From DATAJX01 sp964601735 (GTDB lineage: Bacteria > Pseudomonadota > Alphaproteobacteria > UBA2136 > UBA6156), in the NCBI GenBank assembly GCA_964601735.1, contig CAZROO010000006.1, positions 1 through 64,000 on the forward strand: DNA of 64,000 nucleotides, read 5' to 3'. The notes beneath the pieces are model-generated. The model was given only the letters and a program-made list of their open reading frames with translations, ran no database searches and was not told the origin of the DNA. A program made the translations under genes and the position numbers. Within the stretch, counting starts at the first letter, position 1, and every line of letters starts with the position of its first letter. Positions 41,015 through 48,553 of the stretch are shown here, piece after piece.

Positions 41015-41221
41015 TCAATGTCGCTGTCGCACGGCTTCAATCCTGTCGTTCAACTCCACCTGCTTCATCTTGAGCGACCTGATCACATCCTCACGCACCC
41101 AAGCATGGGCACGTTCCTGCCTAATCCGTTCCTCAATATCTTCATGTTCCCGAAGCATATGCTGCACATGCGGCTGCTGCTTAATCCGTGCGTTGAGGGG
41201 ATGATTGCCATTATACGCCAT
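41015..41221 (-). CDS. YdcH-like small protein (DUF465)
   Basis: A 68-residue, highly charged helical protein with the DUF465 pattern: HPLNARI near the start, a central EHEDIEERIRQE, and the closing VIRSLKMKQVELNDRIEAV, which corresponds to the LKxxKLxLKDxI signature. The function of the family is unknown. It has its own terminator and probably its own promoter. Confidence 0.75.
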   Translation of the reverse strand: MAYNGNHPLNARIKQQPHVQHMLREHEDIEERIRQERAHAWVREDVIRSLKMKQVELNDRIEAVRQRH

Positions 41222-41375
41222 TCGAGTGTTCCCTTTCGATTCAGGTTCATCTTAAGCACGCGGGTACATTATGACCTTCTTCATGCGCGCGTTCAATTGC
41301 GTAAACACGCAACATTCATATGGCTTATAAGTATCGCTTGAACTGACAGGGACTGGCTAAGCTCCTAACAACCTT

Positions 41376-41475
41376 CAAACCTACGGCCTCCGGCCCGGTT
41401 TGGCCTTTCGCGCTGCGCGCACGGCTTTTCCCTTATGAAGTCCGCCTGCGGCGGAAAGCGCTCACGCGTCTCAAG
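41376..41475. repeat. Dispersed repeat family C, copy 1
   Basis: Contains TACGGCCTCCGGCCCGGTT and CCTTATGAAGTCCGCC followed by a GCGG palindrome and GGAAAGCGC. A second copy with the same order of blocks is at 47386-47485. It lies in the gap 41222-41490, where no gene is seen. Confidence 0.65.
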
Positions 41476-41490
41476 TGCCTGCGGCATGCG

Positions 41491-43023
41491 CTAAGAAGCG
41501 CTTACACTTACATGCTCCCACGCCGCCTTCACCACCTTGCGCACCTGGTCGGCGTTGGCCGAATGGTCGAACAGCCCGCCGCTGGTCGGGGTCTCCACCG
41601 GCCCGGTCTGGGCGGCGGCAAAACTGCCCAGGGGCACCAGGTACACCTTGGGCGGCTTCATGTCGGCCTGACGGTACACCCGGCGGTAGCTTTCAAAGCG
41701 CAGCTCCATTTCGCCGTGCAGGCGCTTGGCGATGCTCTCCAGCACGGCCTTGGGCACCTCGTTCATCGGGCGGCTGATCTCCAGCACCCACACCGGCTGG
41801 CGCTCAGCCACGCGGTGGCCCAGCAAGGCGTCGCGGATAAACACCCCATGCCCACTTAGCGCCATGTTAATGTTGGCCAACGCCTCCACCACCGCATCCT
41901 CGCGGATGCCCTCGCCCAGCCCGTCCAGCCGGGTGGCGGGGCCGCGCAGGCTCACGTGCAGCGGGTCGGTTTGCAGCACCTTCACCAACTGGCCGCTGGC
42001 CACGCCCAGCAAGCCGCTCTGGGTGGTCATCACCGGCATGTATTCCTGCCCCGGCTCCACCTGGCCGCCGTGCAGGCGGCGGAAGTTCCGAACCAGTTTG
42101 CCGTCCGGCGTCACGTCGGCGGCGGGCACAAACTCGTAAAACACCTGGCCGCCGCCATCCATCTCCAGCCGCTGCCTAATGTTAATGTCGTACTGCGCGG
42201 CGCACAGCCCGGTGGGCTGCCACACATATTGCAGCCACTTCACCTGTTCCAACCCCTTCAGCAGGTAGCCGATCTCGGTACGCTGCAACGCCACCTCGTA
42301 GTGGTTGAACAGCATCGCCTGCAGGTTCGGCACCAGCCTGGCCAGCGGCGTGAACTTGCCCTCCTGCTGGCTCACGTACAGCATAAAATCAATCAGCGTC
42401 TTGGGCGACGTCACCAGCACGCTCACCTCGCCGCCCACCTGCCGCAACTGGTCGAGCAGCGCGGCAAACCAGGCAAAGCGGCTGCCGCCGGCGGCGCTCA
42501 GGGCCTCCATGCGCGGCAACACCCAGCGGCGGCGCCACCAGCCGCGCTGGCCGTCCAGCGCCGTGCCCAGCCCCACCATCGGCGTGCCGGGGCCGCGGTG
42601 CACAGGTTCCAGGTCGGGCAGGTAAAAAAACGCGCCGTTCAGGGTCAGACCCTGGGCCTGCATGCGGCTCTTCATCCGGGCCTCGGCGTGCAGCAGGTCG
42701 TCGCCCAGCGCACGGCTCCACGGCAGCGGCAGGCCTTTCCACGGCACGGTCTTGTCCACCCGGCCACGGGTTATCAGCCCCGGGCTTTGCAGCACCAGCG
42801 GCAGGGCCTGGCCGGGGGGCTGCAAAATCCGCCCCAGCCCTTCCAGCCAGCTTTTGGGACTCTGTACCGGCACCGCACGGGTAAAGCTCTGGTAGAGCAG
42901 CTCAAAATCGCGGTACGAATTCAGCTTCTGCAAGCCCAAATGCCCGTATAGCGAACTGCGGGCGTTGGCCTTGATCACCCGCCGCAGCGCGCGCTCCTGC
43001 TGCTCGGCAAAAGTCATTGCCAC
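41491..43023 (-). CDS. GH3-family acyl-adenylate enzyme-like protein
   Basis: A 510-residue protein with the overall pattern of bacterial GH3-auxin-responsive-promoter-like proteins: FTPLARLVPNLQAMLF in the middle, YEFVPAADVTPDGK, the EYMPVMTTQSGLLGVASGQLVKVL block (consensus TTxxGLYRYxxGDVV) and RLDGLGEGIREDAVVEAL, the hinge region. GH3 enzymes link amino acids to carboxylic acids through an acyl-adenylate. The typical ASEG segment is AAQYDI here and the glycine-rich loop near the N-terminus is degenerate, so catalysis is not certain. A bacterial substrate is unknown. A small HIG1-like gene is divergent from it. Confidence 0.55.
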   Translation of the reverse strand: MAMTFAEQQERALRRVIKANARSSLYGHLGLQKLNSYRDFELLYQSFTRAVPVQSPKSWLEGLGRILQPPGQALPLVLQSPGLITRGRVDKTVPWKGLPLPWSRALGDDLLHAEARMKSRMQAQGLTLNGAFFYLPDLEPVHRGPGTPMVGLGTALDGQRGWWRRRWVLPRMEALSAAGGSRFAWFAALLDQLRQVGGEVSVLVTSPKTLIDFMLYVSQQEGKFTPLARLVPNLQAMLFNHYEVALQRTEIGYLLKGLEQVKWLQYVWQPTGLCAAQYDINIRQRLEMDGGGQVFYEFVPAADVTPDGKLVRNFRRLHGGQVEPGQEYMPVMTTQSGLLGVASGQLVKVLQTDPLHVSLRGPATRLDGLGEGIREDAVVEALANINMALSGHGVFIRDALLGHRVAERQPVWVLEISRPMNEVPKAVLESIAKRLHGEMELRFESYRRVYRQADMKPPKVYLVPLGSFAAAQTGPVETPTSGGLFDHSANADQVRKVVKAAWEHVSVSAS

Positions 43024-43052
43024 AAGGGCCTCCCCGGGCGTAGCCTAGCGGC

Positions 43053-43253
43053 ATGACCCTTCATACGCTCTTCCCCCCGCTGATGGTCGCCACCTTTCTC
43101 GGTGCCGTCATTGTCCTGCTCATCGGCGTCTCCGGCATGGCGGGCACCAAAACCGACGACAAAAACCGCAGCACGCAACTCATGGCGCTGCGGGTCGGCC
43201 TGTGCGGGGTGCTGCTGCTCGAAATCATTTTCTATATCACTTTTGTGCGCTAG
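43053..43253 (+). CDS. HIG1-domain-like two-TM small protein
   Basis: A 66-residue protein with two TM helices (about 9-28 and 47-65) joined by a short hydrophilic loop (MAGTKTDDKNRSTQLMALRVG). The arrangement matches HIG1-type proteins, which associate with respiratory complexes in alphaproteobacteria and mitochondria. The assignment rests on topology and the NRSTQLMALRVGLCG segment. The last 17 bp overlap the convergent GGDEF-EAL gene. A repeat array begins at its stop codon. Confidence 0.65.
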   Translation: MTLHTLFPPLMVATFLGAVIVLLIGVSGMAGTKTDDKNRSTQLMALRVGLCGVLLLEIIFYITFVR

Positions 43254-45657
43254 CGGGCTTGGCCGGATTACCGGGTTTACGGCTTACCGGCTTACCTGAT
43301 TTCTTGCCGCCCGTTTTCTCACCCGGCTTCTCCCCATTCTCGTAACCCTTACCATTCACCACCGGTAACCCGGCAACACCGTTACCCGGTAATCCGATAG
43401 GCGCCCCCACCAGCTTCGCCGCCTCTACATAATCGGCAGCAACCTTACCGTTATACTCGGCCACCAGGCGCGGCAAATCGGGCTGCGGCTTGCCCAGGTG
43501 CCAGCCCTGGCCATAGCCCACGCCCAGCTCGGTCAGCAGGGTCATGATGTCGCCGTTCTCGACGAACTCGGCAATAGTTTCAATGCCCAGGCCCTTGCAC
43601 AACTGCACCATGCTGGCCACAAACAGCTTGTCGTCGGCGTCCTGCAAAATGCCCTTGATGTACTCACCGTCGATTTTCACAATATCCACGTCCAGCACCT
43701 TCAGGTACCTGAAGCTGGTGAAGCCGGTGCCAAAGTCGTCCAACGCAAAACGGAAACCCAAACTGCGCAGCTCATTCACAAAGCCGTGGATTTCGCCGAT
43801 GTCGCGCATCTGTGCGGGGTCGTGGAGCGCCATGGTTTCGGTCACCTCAAACACAATGGTCGAGGGGCTCACCGGAATCTCCTTCATCAGCTGCTTGAGC
43901 TTCTTCATCACGGCGGGGTCACCCAGGCTGCGGCAGCTCAGGTTGATGGAAATATCCGCCTCCAGCCCCTGCTTCTTCAACTGCATCTGGGTCTCGAACA
44001 CCCGGCGCACCACAGCGAGGTCAAGCTGCTGAATCAAGCCGAAGTGCTCGGCGGCATCAATGTAAAGGGCGGGGCTGCCAATCTTGCCGTTCTCGTCGTA
44101 AATCCGCAGCAGCGCCTCAAACAGCGGGCGCGGATGCTTGCCCACCGGCACAATCGGCTGATAGTGCATTTCAAAGTCGCCGGTTTCCAGGCACACGCGC
44201 AGGCGGTCAACCCACTTCAACTGGGCGCGCACGCTGCCGATGCTCTCCTCGTTGGCGTCGGCGGCATCCACGAACAGGCGGTTGCGGCCCATGTCCTTGG
44301 CCTTGTACATGGCCAGGTCGGCGCTCATAATCAGGTGCTCGGCGCCCTTGTCGCCAATCGGGTATTGCACCATGCCAACGCTCATGGTCACGGTAAGCTT
44401 GGCGCCGTGGTAATCCACATAAAAGGCGTTGACACGCTCAATCATCTTCTGCGCCTTTTCGCTGGCGGCGGGCACCGAAATATTGTGCATAATCACCGCA
44501 AACTCGTCGCCGCCCAGCCGCGCCACCACATCGGTACTGCGCACAGTCTCGCGCAGAATATTGCTGAGCCCAATCAGAATCTGGTCACCCGCCTCGTGCC
44601 CGTGGGTGTCGTTGATTTCCTTGAAGCGGTCGAGGTCGATAAACACCACCACGCCGCTGGTATGGTGACGGCGGCTCAACATCACCGCGCGCTCCAGTTC
44701 TTCCTTAAAGCGGTGACGGTTGAGCAGCCCGGTCAGATGGTCGGTGGTCGCCAGGCGGAACATATTGTCCGAGGCCAGCTTGGTGCTGGTCACGTTGCAG
44801 GCCACGCCGCGGTAGCCTATCAACTGGCCAAAACCGTCCAGCACCGGCACGCCGCTCATGCGCAGGCAAATCTTCTCGCCGTTGCGGGCGCGGGTCCAGA
44901 ATTCCAAATCGCGGTAGCTCTCCTGCCGCTCCACCCGGCTCAAAATCATGTCGCGGGCGGCATCGGCGGGGTCATCGAACAAGGCAGTCAGTTGCATCCG
45001 GCCAATCATGTCCTCGGGTTCAAACCCCAGCACTGTGGTCACGCCGGGGCTCACGTAGGTAAACGACAAATGAGTATCCACCTCCCACAACCAGTCGGCG
45101 CTACTGCCGGCAAAGTCCTTGAAACGCTGTTCGCTCCGCTCCAGTTCCTCCGCCGCGCGGCGCCGGGCGCTAATATCCCGCGCATGCACCACCGCGTGCC
45201 GAATTAACCAATCGGTATCCGGTAGCCCGTGCGCCACAGCCTCCACATGCAGCCAGGCATCGCCCTGCGGCAACCGAAAGCGCAATGCCGTCTCCTCCGC
45301 AGGCTCGCCGCGCAGCGCGCGGTCGAGCAGGCGCTGCCAGGCCTCGCGGTCATTGGGGTGCAACACCTCCACCAGCGCACGTTGCTTCATGTCCTCGGGC
45401 GCATAACCCAGCAAGCGACTCCAGGCGCGGTTCACATATTCAATATCGCCGGCGGCATTGGTCACGGCCACCAAATCGAACGCCTGGTCCACCATCAGCT
45501 TAAAGCGGCGGCTCACCCCTTCCAGCCCCCTGGTGCGGTCGGCCACGGCATGCTCCACCCAGCGGCGCTTCATGCGCCAGCTTTGAGCCAAAACGGCCAG
45601 CACCGTCCCCAGCGCGGCAACGGCAACCCAGACCCACAGCGGCAGTTCAGTTATCAT
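43237..45657 (-). CDS. Membrane PAS-PAS-GGDEF-EAL c-di-GMP signalling protein
   Basis: An 806-residue protein: one N-terminal TM helix (about 6-22), two PAS domains (about 45-165 and 175-295), a GGDEF domain with ARLGGDEF near residue 384 and an RSTD inhibitory site, then an EAL domain with PLFEALLRIY, INLSCRSLGD, FEVTETMAL, DDFGTGFTSFRYL and ETIAEFVEN. Both active sites look intact, so it may make or degrade c-di-GMP, PAS signals deciding which. From about residue 745 the tail is a Gly/Lys/Pro-rich low-complexity sequence encoded by an 8-bp-period repeat; it has no domain match and probably arose from the repeat. Confidence 0.92.
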   Translation of the reverse strand: MITELPLWVWVAVAALGTVLAVLAQSWRMKRRWVEHAVADRTRGLEGVSRRFKLMVDQAFDLVAVTNAAGDIEYVNRAWSRLLGYAPEDMKQRALVEVLHPNDREAWQRLLDRALRGEPAEETALRFRLPQGDAWLHVEAVAHGLPDTDWLIRHAVVHARDISARRRAAEELERSEQRFKDFAGSSADWLWEVDTHLSFTYVSPGVTTVLGFEPEDMIGRMQLTALFDDPADAARDMILSRVERQESYRDLEFWTRARNGEKICLRMSGVPVLDGFGQLIGYRGVACNVTSTKLASDNMFRLATTDHLTGLLNRHRFKEELERAVMLSRRHHTSGVVVFIDLDRFKEINDTHGHEAGDQILIGLSNILRETVRSTDVVARLGGDEFAVIMHNISVPAASEKAQKMIERVNAFYVDYHGAKLTVTMSVGMVQYPIGDKGAEHLIMSADLAMYKAKDMGRNRLFVDAADANEESIGSVRAQLKWVDRLRVCLETGDFEMHYQPIVPVGKHPRPLFEALLRIYDENGKIGSPALYIDAAEHFGLIQQLDLAVVRRVFETQMQLKKQGLEADISINLSCRSLGDPAVMKKLKQLMKEIPVSPSTIVFEVTETMALHDPAQMRDIGEIHGFVNELRSLGFRFALDDFGTGFTSFRYLKVLDVDIVKIDGEYIKGILQDADDKLFVASMVQLCKGLGIETIAEFVENGDIMTLLTELGVGYGQGWHLGKPQPDLPRLVAEYNGKVAADYVEAAKLVGAPIGLPGNGVAGLPVVNGKGYENGEKPGEKTGGKKSGKPVSRKPGNPAKPASAQK
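43254..43400 (-). repeat. 8-bp-period repeat encoding a C-terminal tail
   Basis: Units of type CGGCTTAC/CGGATTAC on the plus strand at 43260-43298 and CGGTAACC/CGGTAATC at 43360-43400 form two near-complementary arms. Both are within the coding sequence of the GGDEF-EAL protein (minus strand), whose tail they write (for example KPVSRKPGNPAKP). The first arm begins at the HIG1-like stop. Confidence 0.75.
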
Positions 45658-45673
45658 TTTTATTAAAATAAGT

Positions 45674-46981
45674 TTACGACAGCTTATGCCATAAGCCTAA
45701 ATCGTCTGCGCGTAATTTGACCTTCAAATGCCATTCCTCGTCGGTGAGTTGTTTCTCCACCACTTCGCCGTGGGCATACAGCCACGCCAACCGACGCCCA
45801 TCCCCGGCGGGTACCACCACATCCAACGTCTGCCAGTTGCTCTTGAGCGTCTTCTCCACCGCCTCAAGCAATTCCTGCACGCCCGCGCCGGTCAGACCGC
45901 TCACGCCGATGCCGTTCTTCGGCACGCGGTCACCGGTCTCGAGTTTATCAATCTTGTTATACACATGGATCACCCGCTTGATGTCCGCACCAATCTCGGC
46001 CAGCACCACGTCCACATCGCGGGCCTGCGCCATCCACTCGGGGTTGGAAAGGTCATGCACCTGCAACAGCACATCGGCCAGCACCACTTCCTCCAGCGTG
46101 GCCTTAAAGGCTTCCACCAGTTCGTGCGGCAGGTCGGCAATAAATCCGACCGTATCAATCAGCAGAATATCCAGCCCGCCCGGCAGTTCCAGCCGCCGCA
46201 TCAGGGGGTCGAGGGTAGCGAACAACGCATCGGCAACCAGCGTCCCGGCACTCACCAGCTGGTTGAACAGCGTGCTCTTGCCCGCATTGGTGTAGCCCAC
46301 CAGCGCCACGGTGGGCAGGTGGGCCTTGGCCCGGGCCATACGCTGAAGCCCGCGCGTCTGCTCGACAGTCTGCAATTCTTTTTTCACCCCGGCAATGCGT
46401 TCGCGAATCAAGCGCTTGTCGATTTCGAGTTGCCGTTCCCCCGGCCCACCGGTCTTGCCCAGCCCCCCACGTTGCCTTTCCAGGTGGGTCCACTGTCGCA
46501 CCAGCCGGGTGCTCTGGTAGTTGAGCTGCGCCAGTTCCACCTGCAATTTCCCGGCAGCCGTCCGCGCGCGCCGGGCAAAAATTTCCAGAATCAAGCCGGT
46601 GCGGTCGAGCACCTTGGTCTTCATCCCCTCCTCCAGTTCGCGCTGCTGGCGCGGGCTCAGACTGGCATCCACCACCACCACTTCAAGCTGGTGCGCCGCC
46701 ACACGCTCGGCCCACTCCAGTACCTTACCGCCACCGAGCAGCGACGACGGGTTGATTTCCTTGAGCTGAACGCTTTCCGACTCCACCACCTCAAGCCCGA
46801 GCGACTCCGCCAACCCCACGGCCTCAAACAACTGCTGGGCGGGCGTGCGGCTGCTGGTATGGCCGAGCACACGCCCGGGAACCTGGCCATTTGCCTCTTC
46901 CCCCGCCGCCGCGTTGGCATGACGCCGCCCGGCCCAACTCACCCCGATGACCCCGGCCTTAATCAATAACTGTTTCTGCAT
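45674..46981 (-). CDS. hflX: Ribosome-associated GTPase HflX
   Basis: A 435-residue protein with the HflX N-terminal nucleotide-binding domain (VVVVDASLSPRQQRELEEGMK), the coiled-coil hairpin (LVRQWTHLERQRGGLGKTGGPGERQLEIDKRLI, given here only as the region about 155-190) and the G domain with GYTNAGKST, DTVGFI and NKID. HflX splits stalled 70S ribosomes. ATG 46981 gives the normal length; an upstream open frame reads through a repeat region. It follows hfq by 561 bp on the same strand. The gap holds no gene but several palindromes and a family C repeat. Confidence 0.93.
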   Translation of the reverse strand: MQKQLLIKAGVIGVSWAGRRHANAAAGEEANGQVPGRVLGHTSSRTPAQQLFEAVGLAESLGLEVVESESVQLKEINPSSLLGGGKVLEWAERVAAHQLEVVVVDASLSPRQQRELEEGMKTKVLDRTGLILEIFARRARTAAGKLQVELAQLNYQSTRLVRQWTHLERQRGGLGKTGGPGERQLEIDKRLIRERIAGVKKELQTVEQTRGLQRMARAKAHLPTVALVGYTNAGKSTLFNQLVSAGTLVADALFATLDPLMRRLELPGGLDILLIDTVGFIADLPHELVEAFKATLEEVVLADVLLQVHDLSNPEWMAQARDVDVVLAEIGADIKRVIHVYNKIDKLETGDRVPKNGIGVSGLTGAGVQELLEAVEKTLKSNWQTLDVVVPAGDGRRLAWLYAHGEVVEKQLTDEEWHLKVKLRADDLGLWHKLS

Positions 46982-47066
46982 AGCCCACTCTGACCCAAGT
47001 AAGCCTGAACCGAAAGAGGCTCGGCACCCCGCTGCAGAAGGGGGACTGTTCCCACCTTCCGGCAAG

Positions 47067-47086
47067 ACCCCGGCCTTCGCCGGGAC
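47067..47086. repeat. REP-like 20-bp palindrome
   Basis: CCCGGC (47069-47074) pairs with GCCGGG (47079-47084) around CTTC. It has the layout of the other short palindromes in this window and lies in the hfq-hflX gap. Confidence 0.55.
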
Positions 47087-47385
47087 GCCGTTCTTTTTAT
47101 ACCCGCGCACGTTTTCGCATCGTCTGCGCGCCACACCTGCATCACCGGCGCGCGTTTTAACCCCCAAAACCGACACCAATGCGCCATCAAACCGACAGCC
47201 GTGAACCACTCGCGCACACCCCCTAAGTGGCTGCCCCGCAACGCTTTTCCATCCCAACCTTGTGTCCATTTTTATAATGCATACAATATGTAGATTGCCG
47301 CTTTTTCAAAATTTACTCCGTCATGCCACCCCTTTTGGGGGTAGGCATCCACGGGGGTGCCCTTCGCGGCTACGCCGCTGCGGGC

Positions 47386-47485
47386 AATCGCAACCTCTGC
47401 CTCCGGCACGGTTGCAAGCCTCTCGCGCTACGCGCCTGGCGACCCCTTATGAAGTCCGCCTTCGGCGGAAAACGCCCGCTACGCG
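47386..47485. repeat. Dispersed repeat family C, copy 2
   Basis: Same order as copy 1: TCTGCCTCCGGCACGGTT, then CCTTATGAAGTCCGCC, the GCGG palindrome, then GGAAAACGCCCGCTACGCG. It lies in the hfq-hflX gap. Confidence 0.65.
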
Positions 47486-47489
47486 TCGC

Positions 47490-47550
47490 AAACAAATGGC
47501 CCCTCTTCGGGGCCATTTGTTTGGGAATAAACGCTCTTGCGTTTATTCCC
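47490..47550 (-). terminator. Two consecutive hairpins at the hfq 3' end
   Basis: CGTTTATTCCC pairs with GGGAATAAACG (47523-47550), overlapping the hfq stop, and AAACAAATGGCCCC pairs perfectly with GGGGCCATTTGTTT (47490-47522) around TCTTC. On the minus strand they follow one another directly after the hfq stop. T-runs are short, so they may protect the 3' end rather than terminate. Confidence 0.65.
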
Positions 47551-47794
47551 CGCCCATGACGTCGAAAATCTGGAAGCTGTCCTGCGGCATGATGGTGGCA
47601 ATCGCATGGCGCATCACCAGCTGAGTCACGCCGTCGCGACTCAGCGTCAGGCAATCGCTGTCGTTCCAGGTCAGGCTGCCGGAGAGCTTCACGCCGTTGG
47701 TCAAAAACACGGTCACCGGCGCATGGCCCTTAATCAGGTGGGCGATAAAGCTGTCGAACAGCGGTTTGTTGCCAACGCGGGCAGGTGCGGCCAT
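47543..47794 (-). CDS. hfq: RNA chaperone Hfq, divergent
   Basis: An 83-residue Sm-like protein. Sm1 reads PVTVFLTNGVKLSGSLTW and Sm2 reads VTQLVMRHAIATIMP, so the fold is clear. Hfq binds sRNAs and mRNAs as a hexamer. Several residues that contact RNA in E. coli are different: Gln8 aligns with Phe, the FDQF after Sm1 is NDSD, the rim RRER is IKGH, and the KH of YKHAIS is RH. Proximal and rim binding may therefore differ. ACGGAG lies upstream of the ATG. It lies between ntrX and hflX, as in other alphaproteobacteria, with a GIY-YIG gene inserted before ntrX. Confidence 0.9.
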   Translation of the reverse strand: MAAPARVGNKPLFDSFIAHLIKGHAPVTVFLTNGVKLSGSLTWNDSDCLTLSRDGVTQLVMRHAIATIMPQDSFQIFDVMGGE

Positions 47795-47968
47795 CAGCGG
47801 CTCCGTTCTTCTTTTTCTTCTATCCCAGCCCCGTTCTTAAGAATCTTCTGGCCGTGGTTAATTCATAATTTACCCAAAAAACCCGTATACCGCCAGTAGT
47901 TAAAACCCTTAGTCGCCACCCCCGTGGCCTTACTGCAATGCCCGTCATTTTTCTGCTTCCCCGTTCCG

Positions 47969-48333
47969 CCCCATTCCCGCGCAGGCGGGAATCCAGTAAT
48001 TTAAATCTATGAAGCAACGAGGTGCCTATGTTTACATTCTCGCCAGTAAGCGAAACGGCACACTTTACATTGGATTTGCCCACGATTTGGCGGTAAGACT
48101 CTACCAGCACGAAACTGGTGAAGGTAGTGAATTTGTCGAAAAATACGGTGTTTTCATGCTGGTTTATTATGAATATTTCGAGTACGCCCAAGAGGCCATT
48201 AAACGCGAAACGCGGTTGAAGAAGTGGAACCGTGAGTGGAAAATTCGACTGATTGAGGAGATGAACCCTGAATGGAAAGATTTAAGGGCTGCGCTGAATA
48301 ATTGACTGGATTCCCGCCTGCGCGGGAATGGGG
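47969..48333 (+). mobile_element. GIY-YIG gene framed by perfect 29-bp inverted repeats
   Basis: Two copies of a 29-bp sequence with core ATTCCC, eight bases, GGGAAT lie in inverted orientation at 47969-47997 and 48305-48333 and are perfect complements. The left copy ends 11 bp before the GIY-YIG ATG; the right copy starts in the last base of its stop codon. The 365-bp unit looks like a small mobile or repeat-associated element. A third, near-identical palindrome with the same flanking CTGG...GGGG lies at 63242-63269. Confidence 0.7.
48009..48305 (+). CDS. GIY-YIG nuclease-family protein
   Basis: A 98-residue single-domain GIY-YIG protein: AYVYILASKRNGTLYIGFA contains the YVYIL and LYIG halves of the motif, followed by the Arg (LAVRLYQH) and the catalytic Glu region (EAIKRETRLKKWNREWK). 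Such small proteins occur in many copies in proteobacterial genomes. Whether this one cuts DNA is unknown. Codon use is AT-richer than in the neighbouring genes, consistent with later arrival. Perfect 29-bp inverted repeats frame the gene, suggesting that it moves or is maintained with them. Confidence 0.88.
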   Translation: MKQRGAYVYILASKRNGTLYIGFAHDLAVRLYQHETGEGSEFVEKYGVFMLVYYEYFEYAQEAIKRETRLKKWNREWKIRLIEEMNPEWKDLRAALNN

Positions 48334-48340
48334 CAGTTAT

Positions 48341-48508
48341 TTATTCGGACAATACATAGCGTACACCAAGCCCAATCAACCATAGAGCAACGGCAAAGGG
48401 AGCTGAAAGTATCCATCAGGTACTACCCCAAAATCCATCAGTCTCTGTATGGATAAAATAAGCGGTTAGAGTAGCAAAACTAAGGCAGCTAAACTGGAAA
48501 GCCCCCAA
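48341..48508 (-). pseudogene. Possible remnant of a small membrane protein
   Basis: On the minus strand a 56-codon frame reads MGAFQFSCLSFATLTAYF..., and after an in-frame TGA at 48415-48417 continues WILSAPFAVALWLIGLGVRY to a stop. Both halves are hydrophobic and look like two TM helices. There is no ATG, only TTG. It could be a decayed gene or chance; the rest of the gap 48334-48510 holds nothing else. Confidence 0.3.
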
Positions 48509-48510
48509 TA

Positions 48511-48546
48511 AATAACGTTACCGAGCCTTTGGTAACACGCTTTTTT
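48511..48546. terminator. Terminator after ntrX
   Basis: GTTACC / GGTAAC around GAGCCTTT, with a T6 run on the plus-strand side and a T-rich stretch on the minus-strand side. It lies 8 bp past the ntrX stop. Confidence 0.65.
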
Positions 48547-48553
48547 GCTTTCC

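Noticed and set aside
46982..47269. 96-residue N-terminal extension of HflX
   Set aside because: It reads through palindromes and has no similarity to HflX; the normal length is reached from 46981.
48306..48553. tRNA gene in the ntrX gap
   Set aside because: No T-arm consensus or cloverleaf pairing could be found; the GGTTAG-like pieces are isolated.
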